Shown here piece by piece: positions 20,231 through 27,996 of a stretch of DNA of 64,000 nt. Source of the DNA: Comamonas avium (lineage in GTDB: Bacteria; Pseudomonadota; Gammaproteobacteria; Burkholderiales; Burkholderiaceae_C); the NCBI RefSeq assembly GCF_014836675.1, contig NZ_JACSQK010000004.1, positions 447,501-511,500 of the forward strand, read 5' to 3'. The position numbers were made by a program, and so were the translations under genes. The notes below the pieces were generated by a model. It worked only from the letters and a program-made list of their open reading frames with translations. It did no database searches and had not been told where the DNA came from. Position 1 is the stretch's first letter, and every line of letters starts with the position of its first letter.

Positions 20231-20254
20231 AAAGCCCGTATAATCGCGGGCTTT
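20231..20254 (+). promoter_or_regulatory. -10 element inside an inverted repeat ahead of rpmBG
   Basis: A perfect TATAAT (20239-20244) lies between the inverted arms AAAGCCCG (20231-20238) and CGGGCTTT (20247-20254). It is about 160 bases upstream of rpmB and is the best promoter candidate there. The same palindrome may serve as a weak end for trxB. Confidence 0.6.
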
Positions 20255-20402
20255 GCTGCAATTGGACGGTGTTTTTCACTGCGCCTGCTGTAACAAATTT
20301 GGGCTACCGCCACCCTTTATCTGGCGAGGTGAGGTTATCGACACATCTTTGTATCTGCAAAGATCCGGCGTCGGTGACCGTTTCAAATATCGGAGTGTCC
20401 AA

Positions 20403-20636
20403 ATGGCACGCGTATGTGAAGTTACGGGCAAGAAGCCCATGGTGGGCAACAACGTTTCCCACGCCAACAACAAGACCAAGCGTCGTTTCCTGCCTAACCT
20501 GCAGTACCGTCGTTTCTGGGTTGAAACAGAAAACCGCTGGGTGCGTTTGCGCGTTTCCAGCGCTGCTCTGCGTTTGATCGACAAGAACGGCATCGACTCC
20601 GTGCTCGCAGACATGCGCGCCCGTGGCCAAGCTTAA
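20403..20636 (+). CDS. rpmB: 50S ribosomal protein L28
   Basis: A 77-residue L28 starting [23 protein letters not shown], the typical sequence, at the ATG at 20403. The same frame is open upstream but only this start matches the family. The four-cysteine zinc-binding form is absent; a single Cys remains. First gene of the rpmB-rpmG pair, with a leader of roughly 150 bases. Confidence 0.96.
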   Translation: MARVCEVTGKKPMVGNNVSHANNKTKRRFLPNLQYRRFWVETENRWVRLRVSSAALRLIDKNGIDSVLADMRARGQA

Positions 20637-20658
20637 TTTCCACTGAAGGAGAATCAAC

Positions 20659-20829
20659 ATGGCTTCCAAAGGCGGACGCGAAAAGATTAAGCTGGCTTCT
20701 ACTGCCGGTACAGGTCACTTCTACACCACAACCAAGAACAAGAAGACGATGCCTGAAAAGATGTCGATCACCAAGTTCGATCCCAAGGCTCGCAAGCACG
20801 TCGAGTACAAGGAAACCAAGCTGAAGTAA
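20659..20829 (+). CDS. rpmG: 50S ribosomal protein L33
   Basis: A 56-residue L33: begins [20 protein letters not shown] and ends EYKETKLK. It has no cysteines, so it is the zinc-independent form. It follows rpmB by 22 bases with a good ribosome binding site (AAGGAG at 20646-20651) and is followed by a terminator. Confidence 0.96.
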   Translation: MASKGGREKIKLASTAGTGHFYTTTKNKKTMPEKMSITKFDPKARKHVEYKETKLK

Positions 20830-20850
20830 TTCAGCCGTTTCTTCGGACAA

Positions 20851-20886
20851 TAAAACCGCCACTGCGCAAGCTCTGGCGGTTTTTTG
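20851..20886 (+). terminator. Terminator of rpmBG
   Basis: Stem AAAACCGCCA / TGGCGGTTTT around a 12-base loop, then T-run on the plus strand. It can also terminate the convergent minus-strand MocR gene. Confidence 0.87.
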
Positions 20887-20907
20887 TTGCTCGCCGTTTA
20901 GCCCCCC

Positions 20908-22413
20908 TCAGGAACGCGGCGCTTGTCCCAACTGTGCGCAAGCCATGCTACCCAGCAGTTGCATGGCTTGCTCCATCACTGCATCGACCGGCTGTGTGCA
21001 GGCCAAACGCAGGCAATGCTCATAGCGTCCGGAGTTGGAAAACATGCTGCCCGGAGCAATCCGGATGCCTTGCTCCAGCGCCTGCCCAAACAAGGCAGCA
21101 CTAGAGAAACCATCTGGCAGCTCAACCCACAGGCACAAACCACCAGCAGGCAAGCTCATACGGGTTCCCACAGGGAAAGTACGCGCAACCAGACGGGCCA
21201 TCGACTCGCGCTGATTTTTCAGCTGCATTTTCAAACGCTCCAAACTGCGCTGGTGCGTGGGTGACCCTAACACCTCGGCCACCACCAGTTGGCCCAATGT
21301 CTGGGTGTTGCGACTTTGCGCAAATTTGAGCATTTGCACCCGGCCATGCCATTGACCACCATTCATCCAGCCCTGACGCAAGCCAGGCGCAAGGCTTTTG
21401 TTAAAGGCTTGGCAGTAAATAACCTGCCCCAGACCACTGTCCCACGCTTTCAACGGCTTGACCGGTTGCGCACCCTCTACAAACAGCCCGTAAGAGTCAT
21501 CCTCAATCAAGGCTGCGCCGTAGCGCGTGCACAGCGCAACCAGCCGCGCCTTGTGCGCATCGGGCATGCGAGTACCCAAAGGCATCTGCAGCTCCGGCAC
21601 CACGACCACGGCCTTCAGCCGGGGCTGGGTTTGAAAAGCCAGCTCCAGGGCCTCGATCGACAGCCCCGTGCGCGGGCTGCATGGAATCTCCAGGGTCTGC
21701 AGCTGGAGCGACTCCACCACCTGCAGCAAACCATAGTAAGTCGGCGATTCCACTGCCACCATATCTCCCGGCACCGCTACCGCAGCCAGCGCCAGGCTCA
21801 CTGCCTCCGAATTGCCAGTGGTTGCCAGTACATCTGCAGGGGCCACCCGAATGCCAGTGGCCAAAGCCCGCCTTGCCATGGCCTGCTGAAACACCGGATG
21901 GTTACCCTGATTGGCCAGCAAGGAGCGCCCCTGCACCAGCAAGGTCGGCTGCTCCCGCAACAGTCGCGCCACCAGCTGGTTCAGATAACGGTGATCAAAC
22001 AGCGCAGCAGGCGGTGTGCAGCCTCCAACATCCAGGTGCACCAGCGCCTGCCGTCCTCGCTCCAGCAGCAACGAAATATGCTCATTGATCCCCACGAAGT
22101 GGGCTTGAGCATTGGGCTGCACGGGCTGACTTAAATCTGGCTCACTGGTCAACGCCAGGCTGCCACTTAACGGCGTGCGTGCATCACGCACAAAGTAGCC
22201 GACTCGGGGTTTGGCCTCCAGATAGCCTTGCTCTTCCAGATAACGCAACACCTGCAAAGCAGTGGAAAGACTGACTTGATGGCGCCGCATCAATTCGCGC
22301 ACCGAGGGCATCTTCTCCCCCAACTGCAGCGTCCCAAGACCCATGGCCTGCACGTATTCAGCCGCCAATCGGCGGTACAGGGGGCGCGAAGCCGTCGATA
22401 CAGAAGTCAACAT
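20908..22413 (-). CDS. MocR-type GntR regulator with aminotransferase domain
   Basis: A 501-residue PLP-dependent transcription factor: an N-terminal GntR winged helix (about 10-75, with KMPSVRELMRRHQVSLSTAL) fused to a fold-type I aminotransferase-like domain. The PLP lysine lies in FNKSLAPGLRQGW (about residue 338) and the upstream aspartate/tyrosine region in EDDSYGLF. Family members sense PLP or amino-acid metabolites. The ATG at 22413 (MLTSVSTASRPLYRRLA) is preferred over starts 9 and 39 bases upstream. The divergent small gene at 22619 and the repeats between them suggest a local target. Confidence 0.88.
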   Translation of the reverse strand: MLTSVSTASRPLYRRLAAEYVQAMGLGTLQLGEKMPSVRELMRRHQVSLSTALQVLRYLEEQGYLEAKPRVGYFVRDARTPLSGSLALTSEPDLSQPVQPNAQAHFVGINEHISLLLERGRQALVHLDVGGCTPPAALFDHRYLNQLVARLLREQPTLLVQGRSLLANQGNHPVFQQAMARRALATGIRVAPADVLATTGNSEAVSLALAAVAVPGDMVAVESPTYYGLLQVVESLQLQTLEIPCSPRTGLSIEALELAFQTQPRLKAVVVVPELQMPLGTRMPDAHKARLVALCTRYGAALIEDDSYGLFVEGAQPVKPLKAWDSGLGQVIYCQAFNKSLAPGLRQGWMNGGQWHGRVQMLKFAQSRNTQTLGQLVVAEVLGSPTHQRSLERLKMQLKNQRESMARLVARTFPVGTRMSLPAGGLCLWVELPDGFSSAALFGQALEQGIRIAPGSMFSNSGRYEHCLRLACTQPVDAVMEQAMQLLGSMACAQLGQAPRS

Positions 22414-22464
22414 GGGTCTCATTGCCAAGCAAACACAGGAGGCGTCCATCATGCCCTAGGCTTC

Positions 22465-22556
22465 TGTTGTGCAACAGATACAGATAGATCACACAGAGAC
22501 CAGAACAGGCTGCCAACTTCTTGCACTGCTGCGGTGCAACAAGGCGATCTCTGTGT
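22465..22556. promoter_or_regulatory. Repeat-rich divergent operator region of the MocR gene
   Basis: Two directly repeated GTGCAACA sites (22469-22476 and 22534-22541) and an inverted pair ACACAGAGA (22491-22499) / TCTCTGTGT (22548-22556) lie between the MocR gene and the divergent gene. MocR regulators usually bind paired repeats in such spacers. Which pair is the operator cannot be told from sequence. Confidence 0.5.
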
Positions 22557-22618
22557 CTGGTGAGACCAAAGGTTCATCCCTAAGCTAATCCGTCTGTTTT
22601 GCCTGATTGCAGCTCTGT

Positions 22619-22987
22619 ATGAACACCCTGACACAGCACCTTCCCCTTTCCACCTCCCTGCGACTGACCACCGGTCACAGCCATGCCTTAATGCTTGCCC
22701 GTGGTGATGAACTGTTCTGCATCCACGGCCCACTACTGCTGAGCACCTCCCCCATGAGTGGCATTGAAGGCACGCCCAACCTGCAGATACGCCTGCACTC
22801 CGGTCAAAGCTGGCGTGCGCCGTGCATGCTGACTGCGCAAGTGACCGCGCTGCAAAGTTCAGGACAACTGCGTTACTACCCAGCTCCAGCAGCGATGAAA
22901 GCGGGTATTGCCAGCACCACAACCCCTTGGTGGCTCCGCCTGCACGCTGGCATCACCCGCGTCTGGCCTCGCCGCTTGTTGCGCTAA
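22619..22987 (+). CDS. Small protein, possibly DUF2917 family
   Basis: A 122-residue protein of unknown function. The N-terminal half (LRLTTGHSHALMLARGDELFCIHGPLLLSTSP) has the alternating hydrophobic pattern of a small beta barrel and resembles DUF2917 proteins, which often sit next to MocR-type regulators; this assignment is by pattern only. The C-terminus is basic (RLHAGITRVWPRRLLR). ATG at 22619; an in-frame ATG 12 bases upstream exists. It ends shortly before the FMN riboswitch. Confidence 0.55.
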   Translation: MNTLTQHLPLSTSLRLTTGHSHALMLARGDELFCIHGPLLLSTSPMSGIEGTPNLQIRLHSGQSWRAPCMLTAQVTALQSSGQLRYYPAPAAMKAGIASTTTPWWLRLHAGITRVWPRRLLR

Positions 22988-23040
22988 CCCTTTTCATCTC
23001 TTGTCAGGCCATGGCGACTGCAGACGCACTGCCATCGTTC

Positions 23041-23078
23041 TACAATCTGTTTTGTCGCCTCATCGAAAGATAGGCGAC
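23041..23078 (+). promoter_or_regulatory. Probable promoter and 5' hairpin of the ribH2 transcript
   Basis: A -10-like TACAAT at 23041-23046 precedes the riboswitch by 35 bases. A hairpin GTCGCCT/AGGCGAC (23054-23060 / 23072-23078) closed by an inner ATC-GAAA-GAT stem-loop sits directly ahead of the aptamer. No good -35 hexamer is visible. Confidence 0.45.
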
Positions 23079-23079
23079 A

Positions 23080-23230
23080 TACGTTCTCAGGGCGGGGTGA
23101 AATTCCCCACCGGCGGTAAGCAGCTTTAGCTGTAAGCCCGCGAGCGCTTGGATGGCTCTGCCATCCAAGGTCAGCAGATCTGGTGCAAATCCAGAGCCGA
23201 CGGTCACAGTCCGGATGAAAGAGAAACGTG
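23080..23230 (+). promoter_or_regulatory. FMN riboswitch (RFN element)
   Basis: All conserved RFN blocks are present in order: ACGTTCTCAGGGCGGGGTGAA, CCCCACCGGCGGTAA, AGCCCGCGAGCG, GGTCAGCAGATCTGGTG, CAAATCCAGAGCCGACGGT, CACAGTCCGGATGAAAGAGAA. The outer P1 stem is ACGTTCTC with GAGAAACGT. It binds FMN and should shut off the downstream lumazine synthase gene when flavin is plentiful. Confidence 0.97.
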
Positions 23231-23243
23231 AAGACCTGTTCTC

Positions 23244-23284
23244 CAGCCCACGGCTGGACGTGCGCCTGCACGTCCTGTTTTGTG
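23244..23284 (+). terminator. Expression-platform terminator of the FMN riboswitch
   Basis: Two hairpins follow the aptamer: CCAGCC/GGCTGG (23243-23257) and GGACGTGC-GCCT-GCACGTCC (23256-23275) followed by TGTTTTGT. They share bases, so they are mutually exclusive, as expected for transcription-termination control. Confidence 0.7.
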
Positions 23285-23343
23285 CTGCGCCTGCCTTCGC
23301 GCGCCCTGATTCATTTGTTGCACGTCTTTGAAAGACACATCCC

Positions 23344-23856
23344 ATGAATCAGACCATGACCAAAACTTCCTCCAATGCCGCATTGGCACAAGCCCGTATC
23401 GCCATCATCAGTGCCAACTGGCACACCGATGTGGTGCACCAGGCCCGTGACGCTGCCGCACTGCGCCTGCAGCAGCTTGGCGCCGCACCTGCCCGTATTC
23501 ACCAGGTTGAAGTGCCTGGTGCCTTCGAGATCCCGCTGATGGCGCAAAAACTGGCCGCCTCCGGCAAGTTTGACGCAGTCATTGGCTGCGCAGTGATCGT
23601 CAACGGAGGCATCTACCACCACGAGTTCGTTTCAGCCGCCGTGGTCGACGGCCTGATGCGCGTGCAACTGGACACCGGTGTGCCTGTTTTCTCGGTGGCC
23701 TTGACACCCCACAACTTCCAGCCTTCCGAGGATTTACTGGGCTTTTTCCACGCGCACTTTGTCAAAAAGGGCGAGGAAGCGGCAGATTCCTGTGCGCAAA
23801 CACTGGCAGCGCATGCAGCGGTAGATGCGCTGCTGGACGAAGCTGTACCCGCTTAA
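23344..23856 (+). CDS. ribH2: Type II 6,7-dimethyl-8-ribityllumazine synthase
   Basis: A 170-residue lumazine synthase that joins 5-amino-6-ribitylamino-uracil and 3,4-dihydroxy-2-butanone 4-phosphate in riboflavin synthesis. GAFEIPL (about 59-65) is the substrate-binding loop. The segment VIVNGGIYHHEFVSAAVVDG followed by MRVQLDTGVPVFSVALTPHNF resembles the Brucella RibH2 type rather than the common RibH1 with its GxTxHF motif. RibH2 enzymes form decamers and are typically stand-alone genes under an FMN riboswitch, exactly the arrangement here. An alternative start is at 23356. Confidence 0.9.
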   Translation: MNQTMTKTSSNAALAQARIAIISANWHTDVVHQARDAAALRLQQLGAAPARIHQVEVPGAFEIPLMAQKLAASGKFDAVIGCAVIVNGGIYHHEFVSAAVVDGLMRVQLDTGVPVFSVALTPHNFQPSEDLLGFFHAHFVKKGEEAADSCAQTLAAHAAVDALLDEAVPA

Positions 23857-24566
23857 GTCTTTGCAGGTTTTAGGGCCCTATTACCTTCAGACGTTGTGTA
23901 AGCAACATTTAAAACCTTCTTATCCACTCTGAGCTGCAACCGAGCAATGGATGGCAGGACTTACGACATTGCTCAAACAGTCGCCAGAGATTCGAAGGTC
24001 ACCCATGGCATATGCAACGCTTGCGTATGCCATGGGCACGCGAATGCGTGGCGCTGAAAAGAGTTTTACGTAATTCCTCTCTGGATACCCCCTTATTCAG
24101 CCTCCAGAGGCAAAGTCAAATCAGCCTCTAACACCCATCTTGAAAGCACTGACAGCTATCAAAAACAAAAGCCTGCTGCTAAAGCATTGCAACAGGCTTT
24201 TCTGCTTTCCAGATACAGCACGGCAGCTACAAGCGCACACGCCTGTCAAAGCAATCGGACAGCGACCACCCCCATCTATGCAGCACGCTGGCGCACCTTG
24301 CAGGCACACCAGCGCAGCGCCAGACGGGGCTGCTGCGCTAGCCGACTAACTCATCGCAGCTGTCTGAGCGAAGCGCCACAGGTGCATAGCAATGTCCATC
24401 GAAGGACTTCCACAGCGCTTCGTTGGCTACTACCTGAGCGCGATAAGAGAGTGATTCTCCAGCGGGTGCGACGAGCCGCCTCCTGCCACACAACTTGCAG
24501 CAGCAAAAAAAGAATTAAATCAACGTCTGACGCCCACTCAACAAACACCAGCAGTTATCGCAATAA
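23857..24566. other. 710-base non-coding stretch with strong hairpins
   Basis: No convincing gene. Contents: a long near-perfect hairpin CCCATGGCATA/TATGCCATGGG (24002-24036) directly followed by CACGC-GAAT-GCGTG (24037-24050); a terminator-like AAAAGCCTG/CAGGCTTTT pair (24167-24201); and a larger fold with outer arms CGAAGCGC/GCGCTTCG (24369-24376 / 24415-24422) enclosing GTCC-ATCGAA-GGAC. A 151-residue open frame at 24187-24642 has no family features and overlaps the next gene. A small RNA is possible. Confidence 0.4.
24167..24201. terminator. Possible terminator hairpin
   Basis: AAAAGCCTG pairs with CAGGCTTTT around a 17-base loop, with A-run left and T-run right. It could end a plus-strand transcript from ribH2 or a short RNA within this gap. 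Confidence 0.55.
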
Positions 24567-25358
24567 TCAATCCAGCCATCCCTTTGGCTTTTTATCTTGC
24601 TTGTTCTCCACCGGATTGGCCAGCATCCAGTTAGCGGGATAGGCCCGCATGAATTCGCGCGCTTTGTCTTGGCGAGCTGTCAACCAAGCGTCGTACGTGC
24701 CCTCACCCAAAATGGCCGGCATGCGCTTTTCACTGCCTTCATGGCCGTAACGGCGCATCAAGGCATGGCTGTTGGCATTAATAGTCAACAGCGCGTAGCT
24801 CATCAGCTCTTGACCTGTTTCAGGATCTTTCCAGCTATTCCACACCCCTGCCACGCCCATCGGCTGGCCATCCACGCGCGCAATACGTGTAGGAATGGCT
24901 TTTTTGCCGCTGCGCATATCGTCTTCATAAAACGCCTGCATGGGAATGATGCATCGCTGCCCCGCCAGCCACGCATCACGAAAAGCTTGCGTGGTGCTCA
25001 CGGTTTCGTTGCGTGCTTCCTGCAGTTTGATGGATCGCAGCCGGGCATCGGAGAGCGATTTGGAGGCGTTCGGCACAAAGCCCCACTGGGCAGGCACCCA
25101 CTCGCGAATCACACGGGGTGCAGCTTTTTTGCCCACGGGAAGCTCTTCAGTGCCCGCGTCGACTGCGGTATCCACGGCAGGCGTTACAGCATTGCTGGGC
25201 TCCAAGCTGGCAGCTTCGGCCACAGGCTCTGCCGTACCGCGGATGAACCCGCTCATGCGGCGTGCGCGCATCTGCCGCTCAGGCAGTTCATGGGGGGTAA
25301 CTTTGAAAAAGTCGGTCCACAAATCCAGTGTGGCGAGGTTTTCGTATTGGGTTGTCAT
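24567..25358 (-). CDS. SRAP-family (HMCES/YedK-like) protein lacking Cys2
   Basis: A 263-residue protein of the SOS-response-associated peptidase family, whose members crosslink to abasic sites through Cys2. The body is recognisable: VPAQWGFVP, EARNETV (equivalent of NARxET), CIIPMQAFYE (catalytic-region Glu), a His before KRMPAIL. The N-terminus, however, reads MTTQYENLA where the family has MC-x-x-Y/F, so the nucleophilic Cys is Thr, and the conserved Asn of NAR appears to be Glu. No in-frame upstream start restores an MC. Residues 40-85 form an insertion rich in Ala/Val/Glu. It may be inactive or use different chemistry. Stands alone. Confidence 0.8.
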   Translation of the reverse strand: MTTQYENLATLDLWTDFFKVTPHELPERQMRARRMSGFIRGTAEPVAEAASLEPSNAVTPAVDTAVDAGTEELPVGKKAAPRVIREWVPAQWGFVPNASKSLSDARLRSIKLQEARNETVSTTQAFRDAWLAGQRCIIPMQAFYEDDMRSGKKAIPTRIARVDGQPMGVAGVWNSWKDPETGQELMSYALLTINANSHALMRRYGHEGSEKRMPAILGEGTYDAWLTARQDKAREFMRAYPANWMLANPVENKQDKKPKGWLD

Positions 25359-25502
25359 GCCGACATGGTACGAAGATGCAAGCCCCCCCGGAGCTTGCCA
25401 AGTATTGCCCGCAGTAAAAATTAAGAAAATGCTGGAAATCCAGGCGAGAAATGCACTTTTAACGCTGAACAGCCCGTTCTTCTTGAGAGTGTCAGCAGCT
25501 AC

Positions 25503-25536
25503 AAAAAAGCCCCATTAGCTTGCGGCTATGGGGCTA
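25503..25536 (-). terminator. Terminator after the RsmB-type methyltransferase gene
   Basis: Stem AGCCCCAT / ATGGGGCT with inner TAGC/GGCTA pairing and T6 on the minus strand, 60-90 bases beyond the stop at 25597. Confidence 0.82.
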
Positions 25537-25596
25537 TGGACTGCTTGCAGCAGTGGCAGCGCCGGTACGCCAGCACTGTCAAAACTTTGGAAAGCC

Positions 25597-26868
25597 TTAC
25601 TTACGTTGCCATGCGGCTGCAAAGAAACCGTCGGTTTGATGAGCATGGGGCCACAGACGCACGTACTGCGTGCCTGTTTCGCCACCGGCGCAAAGGCTGG
25701 CGGCGTTATCGACCTTGAGTTGGGCCAGCGTTTCGCCTGCATCCAGAGGCACGAAGTCGGGGTTCGCTTGCTGAAACGCTTGCGCAATCAGCTCATTTTC
25801 TTCAGGCAGCACGGAGCAGGTGGCGTACACCAAGCGACCGCCGGACTTCACCATGCGCGCAGCGCTGGCCAGGATGGCCGTTTGCTTGGCAGTCAGCTCG
25901 GCAATAGCCGTCTGGTCCTGGCGCCACTTCAAGTCAGGGTTGCGGCGCAAGGTGCCCAGGCCCGAGCAAGGGGCATCCACCAGTACCCGGTCAATCTTGC
26001 CGGACAGGCGTTTGACCCGCTCATCGCGCTCGTGCGCCAGAGCTGCGGGGTGCACGTTCGACAGACCACTGCGTGCCAGACGGGGTTTCAATGCCTCCAG
26101 ACGGTGGGCGGATACGTCAAACGCATACAGGCGACCTGTGTTGCGCATTTGGGCACCAATGGCCAGCGTTTTACCGCCCGCGCCAGCACAAAAATCCACC
26201 ACCATTTCGCCACGCTTGGCATCCAGCAACAAAGCCAGCAGCTGCGAGCCTTCGTCTTGCACCTCGATGCGGCCTTCCTGAAAGGCTTCCAGACGGGTCA
26301 GCGCAGGCTTTTCATCAATGCGCAGGCCCCACGGCGAGTACGGCGTGGGCACAGCCTTGATGCCAGCCTTGGCCAGCTCTTTCTGCACGGCTTCGCGCTT
26401 GGCATTCAAGGCATTGACACGCAGGTCCAGCGGGGCAATTTCCAGCATGCTGGCGGCCAATGCTTCAAATTGGTCACCCACCTGGGCTTGCAGGGCATCG
26501 GCCATCCACTGGGGCAGGTTATGGCGGTGCTGGGGCATCAGCTCTTCGGGCTTGATGGCATCGCACTCGTCCACCCACTTGATTTCTTGCTCGCTCAACG
26601 CGCTTTTCAAGAAATTGCGGGGGCCGTGAAAACCCAAGATGGCCAGACGGCGTTCTTTAGGGCCGGAGCCAGAGCGGGCCAGCGATTCAAACAAGGTCTT
26701 TTTGCGCAGCACCGTGTACGCGGTCTCAGCCAGCGTGGCGCGCTCGCGCGGCCCCAGGTTGCGATGGTCGCGAAAATAACGGGACACCACGGAGTCGGCC
26801 GGGTGTTGGAATTGGAGGGTCAGCTTGACCAGTTCGGAGCAAGCGTCCAGAAGGGCTTTGGGATGCAT
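25597..26868 (-). CDS. RsmB/NOP-family RNA cytosine methyltransferase
   Basis: A 423-residue SAM-dependent m5C RNA methyltransferase of the RsmB/RsmF/NOP2 class, most likely acting on rRNA. An NusB-like N-terminal region is followed by the catalytic fold: VVDFCAGAGGKTLAIG (SAM motif I), DAPCSGLGTLRRNPD (motif IV, catalytic-assist Cys) and YATCSVLPEENE (motif VI, nucleophile Cys). ATG at 26868 precedes MHPKALLDACSELVK. RsmB proper is usually longer in its NusB domain, so I give no symbol. Confidence 0.9.
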   Translation of the reverse strand: MHPKALLDACSELVKLTLQFQHPADSVVSRYFRDHRNLGPRERATLAETAYTVLRKKTLFESLARSGSGPKERRLAILGFHGPRNFLKSALSEQEIKWVDECDAIKPEELMPQHRHNLPQWMADALQAQVGDQFEALAASMLEIAPLDLRVNALNAKREAVQKELAKAGIKAVPTPYSPWGLRIDEKPALTRLEAFQEGRIEVQDEGSQLLALLLDAKRGEMVVDFCAGAGGKTLAIGAQMRNTGRLYAFDVSAHRLEALKPRLARSGLSNVHPAALAHERDERVKRLSGKIDRVLVDAPCSGLGTLRRNPDLKWRQDQTAIAELTAKQTAILASAARMVKSGGRLVYATCSVLPEENELIAQAFQQANPDFVPLDAGETLAQLKVDNAASLCAGGETGTQYVRLWPHAHQTDGFFAAAWQRK

Positions 26869-26960
26869 AGCCTGTATTGTCCCACTGCGCACAAATCCCG
26901 GTGGCGCGCTGGCTGCTGCGGCTGTGCAAAATCATTGCTGACGCACAGTGCAACCCTTGC

Positions 26961-27021
26961 GATCAAAGTCTTTCACGCTGCCAACTCAATGCCAACAAGC
27001 GCTGGCAGCTCTCTTTTTTAC
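26961..27021. repeat. Palindromic intergenic repeat, partial copy E
   Basis: A degraded core (TCAAAGTCTTTCAC) followed by the right arm ACAAGCGCTGGCAGCTCTCTTTTTTA. The left arm is missing. It ends ten bases before the DUF1653 start, so it forms part of that gene's leader. Confidence 0.5.
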
Positions 27022-27030
27022 AAACCCTCT

Positions 27031-27273
27031 ATGCCTGACAAAAATCTACCCCCCTTGATTACCACCCCGCCCGGCCTGTACCGCCACTACAAGGGCATGC
27101 TGTACGAAGTGATCGACACAGTGCGTCACAGCGAAACACTGGAGCCGCTGACGCTGTACCGCGCCCTGTATGGCGAACGCGGGCTGTGGGTGCGCCCGGC
27201 AGCCATGTTCAATGCAACGGTAGTGATAGATGGTGTGGCCCAGCCACGCTTTGCCAAGACAGATATCGCCTGA
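27031..27273 (+). CDS. DUF1653 protein
   Basis: An 80-residue cytoplasmic protein of unknown function. PPGLYRHYKGMLYEVIDTVRHSETLEPLTLYR is split across the family's conserved core (LYRHYKG, TLYRALYGE, GLWVRPAAMF). DUF1653 proteins are small beta-rich proteins. The frame is open far upstream through the antisense of the methyltransferase gene, but the ATG at 27031 matches the family start. Confidence 0.8.
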   Translation: MPDKNLPPLITTPPGLYRHYKGMLYEVIDTVRHSETLEPLTLYRALYGERGLWVRPAAMFNATVVIDGVAQPRFAKTDIA

Positions 27274-27348
27274 CCAAGGTCTGTCTGAGACTGCTGCCAA
27301 CCTGCGCTACTTTGGCATGATGAACCCGCTTGTTACCCACGAACCACT

Positions 27349-27987
27349 ATGTACACACCTGCCCACTTTCATGCCAGCGATGCAGACGCTTTCCATCTGA
27401 TTCGCACCCATCCTCTGGGTGCGCTGGTGCATGCACATGCCAGTGGTCTGGATGCAAATCACATTCCATGGGAGCTGGAAACGCCAGATCAAGCGCCTGC
27501 GCGGCTGATTGGCCATGTCGCCCGCGCCAATCCGCTATGTACACAACTGCAGGACGGTACGCAGGTGCTGGTGATTTTTCAGGCGGAACAAGGCTATATC
27601 TCGCCCAACTGGTACCCCAGCAAACACGAACACCACAAACTGGTGCCCACCTGGAATTACCGCGTGGTGCACATCCACGGAACGGTGCGCCTGCACGATG
27701 ACAAAAAATGGCTACTGGCAGCCATTGGCAAGCTCACACGCACCCACGAGCAGCGCACCCACCATGCACTGCCCCATGCTGCGGGCCCATGGAAGATCAA
27801 AGACACGCCACCCGAGCACCTGGAAAGCCTGATAGCGAACATCGTCGGCATTGAGATTGCCGTGCAGCGCGTTGAGGCCAAGTTCAAACTCAGCCAAAAC
27901 CGCAGTGAAGCAGACATGCACAGCGCAGCTACGCAAGTCAGTGCAGCGGGCAATCCCGCCCTGGGCACCGCCATGGGCCTGGCCTGA
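27349..27987 (+). CDS. PaiB-family FMN-binding protein
   Basis: A 212-residue protein of the PaiB family (FMN-binding split-barrel; annotated as negative transcriptional regulators). It starts MYTPAHFHASDADAFHLI. Diagnostic segments are THPLGALVHAHASGLDANHIPW, FQAEQGYISPNWYPSK and VPTWNYRVVHIHG; the last two hold the conserved W-Y-x-S-K and V-P-T-W-N motifs. The name comes from Bacillus PaiB, but most members are probably flavin enzymes. Confidence 0.9.
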   Translation: MYTPAHFHASDADAFHLIRTHPLGALVHAHASGLDANHIPWELETPDQAPARLIGHVARANPLCTQLQDGTQVLVIFQAEQGYISPNWYPSKHEHHKLVPTWNYRVVHIHGTVRLHDDKKWLLAAIGKLTRTHEQRTHHALPHAAGPWKIKDTPPEHLESLIANIVGIEIAVQRVEAKFKLSQNRSEADMHSAATQVSAAGNPALGTAMGLA

Positions 27988-27996
27988 GCCGCTTAC

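Noticed and set aside
24187-24642. A 151-codon plus-strand frame in the non-coding gap
   Set aside because: No ribosome binding site, no recognisable domain, unusual composition, and it overlaps the end of the SRAP gene.
25528-27030. A long plus-strand frame leading into the DUF1653 gene
   Set aside because: It is antisense to the RsmB-type methyltransferase; only the last 80 codons from 27031 show family similarity.
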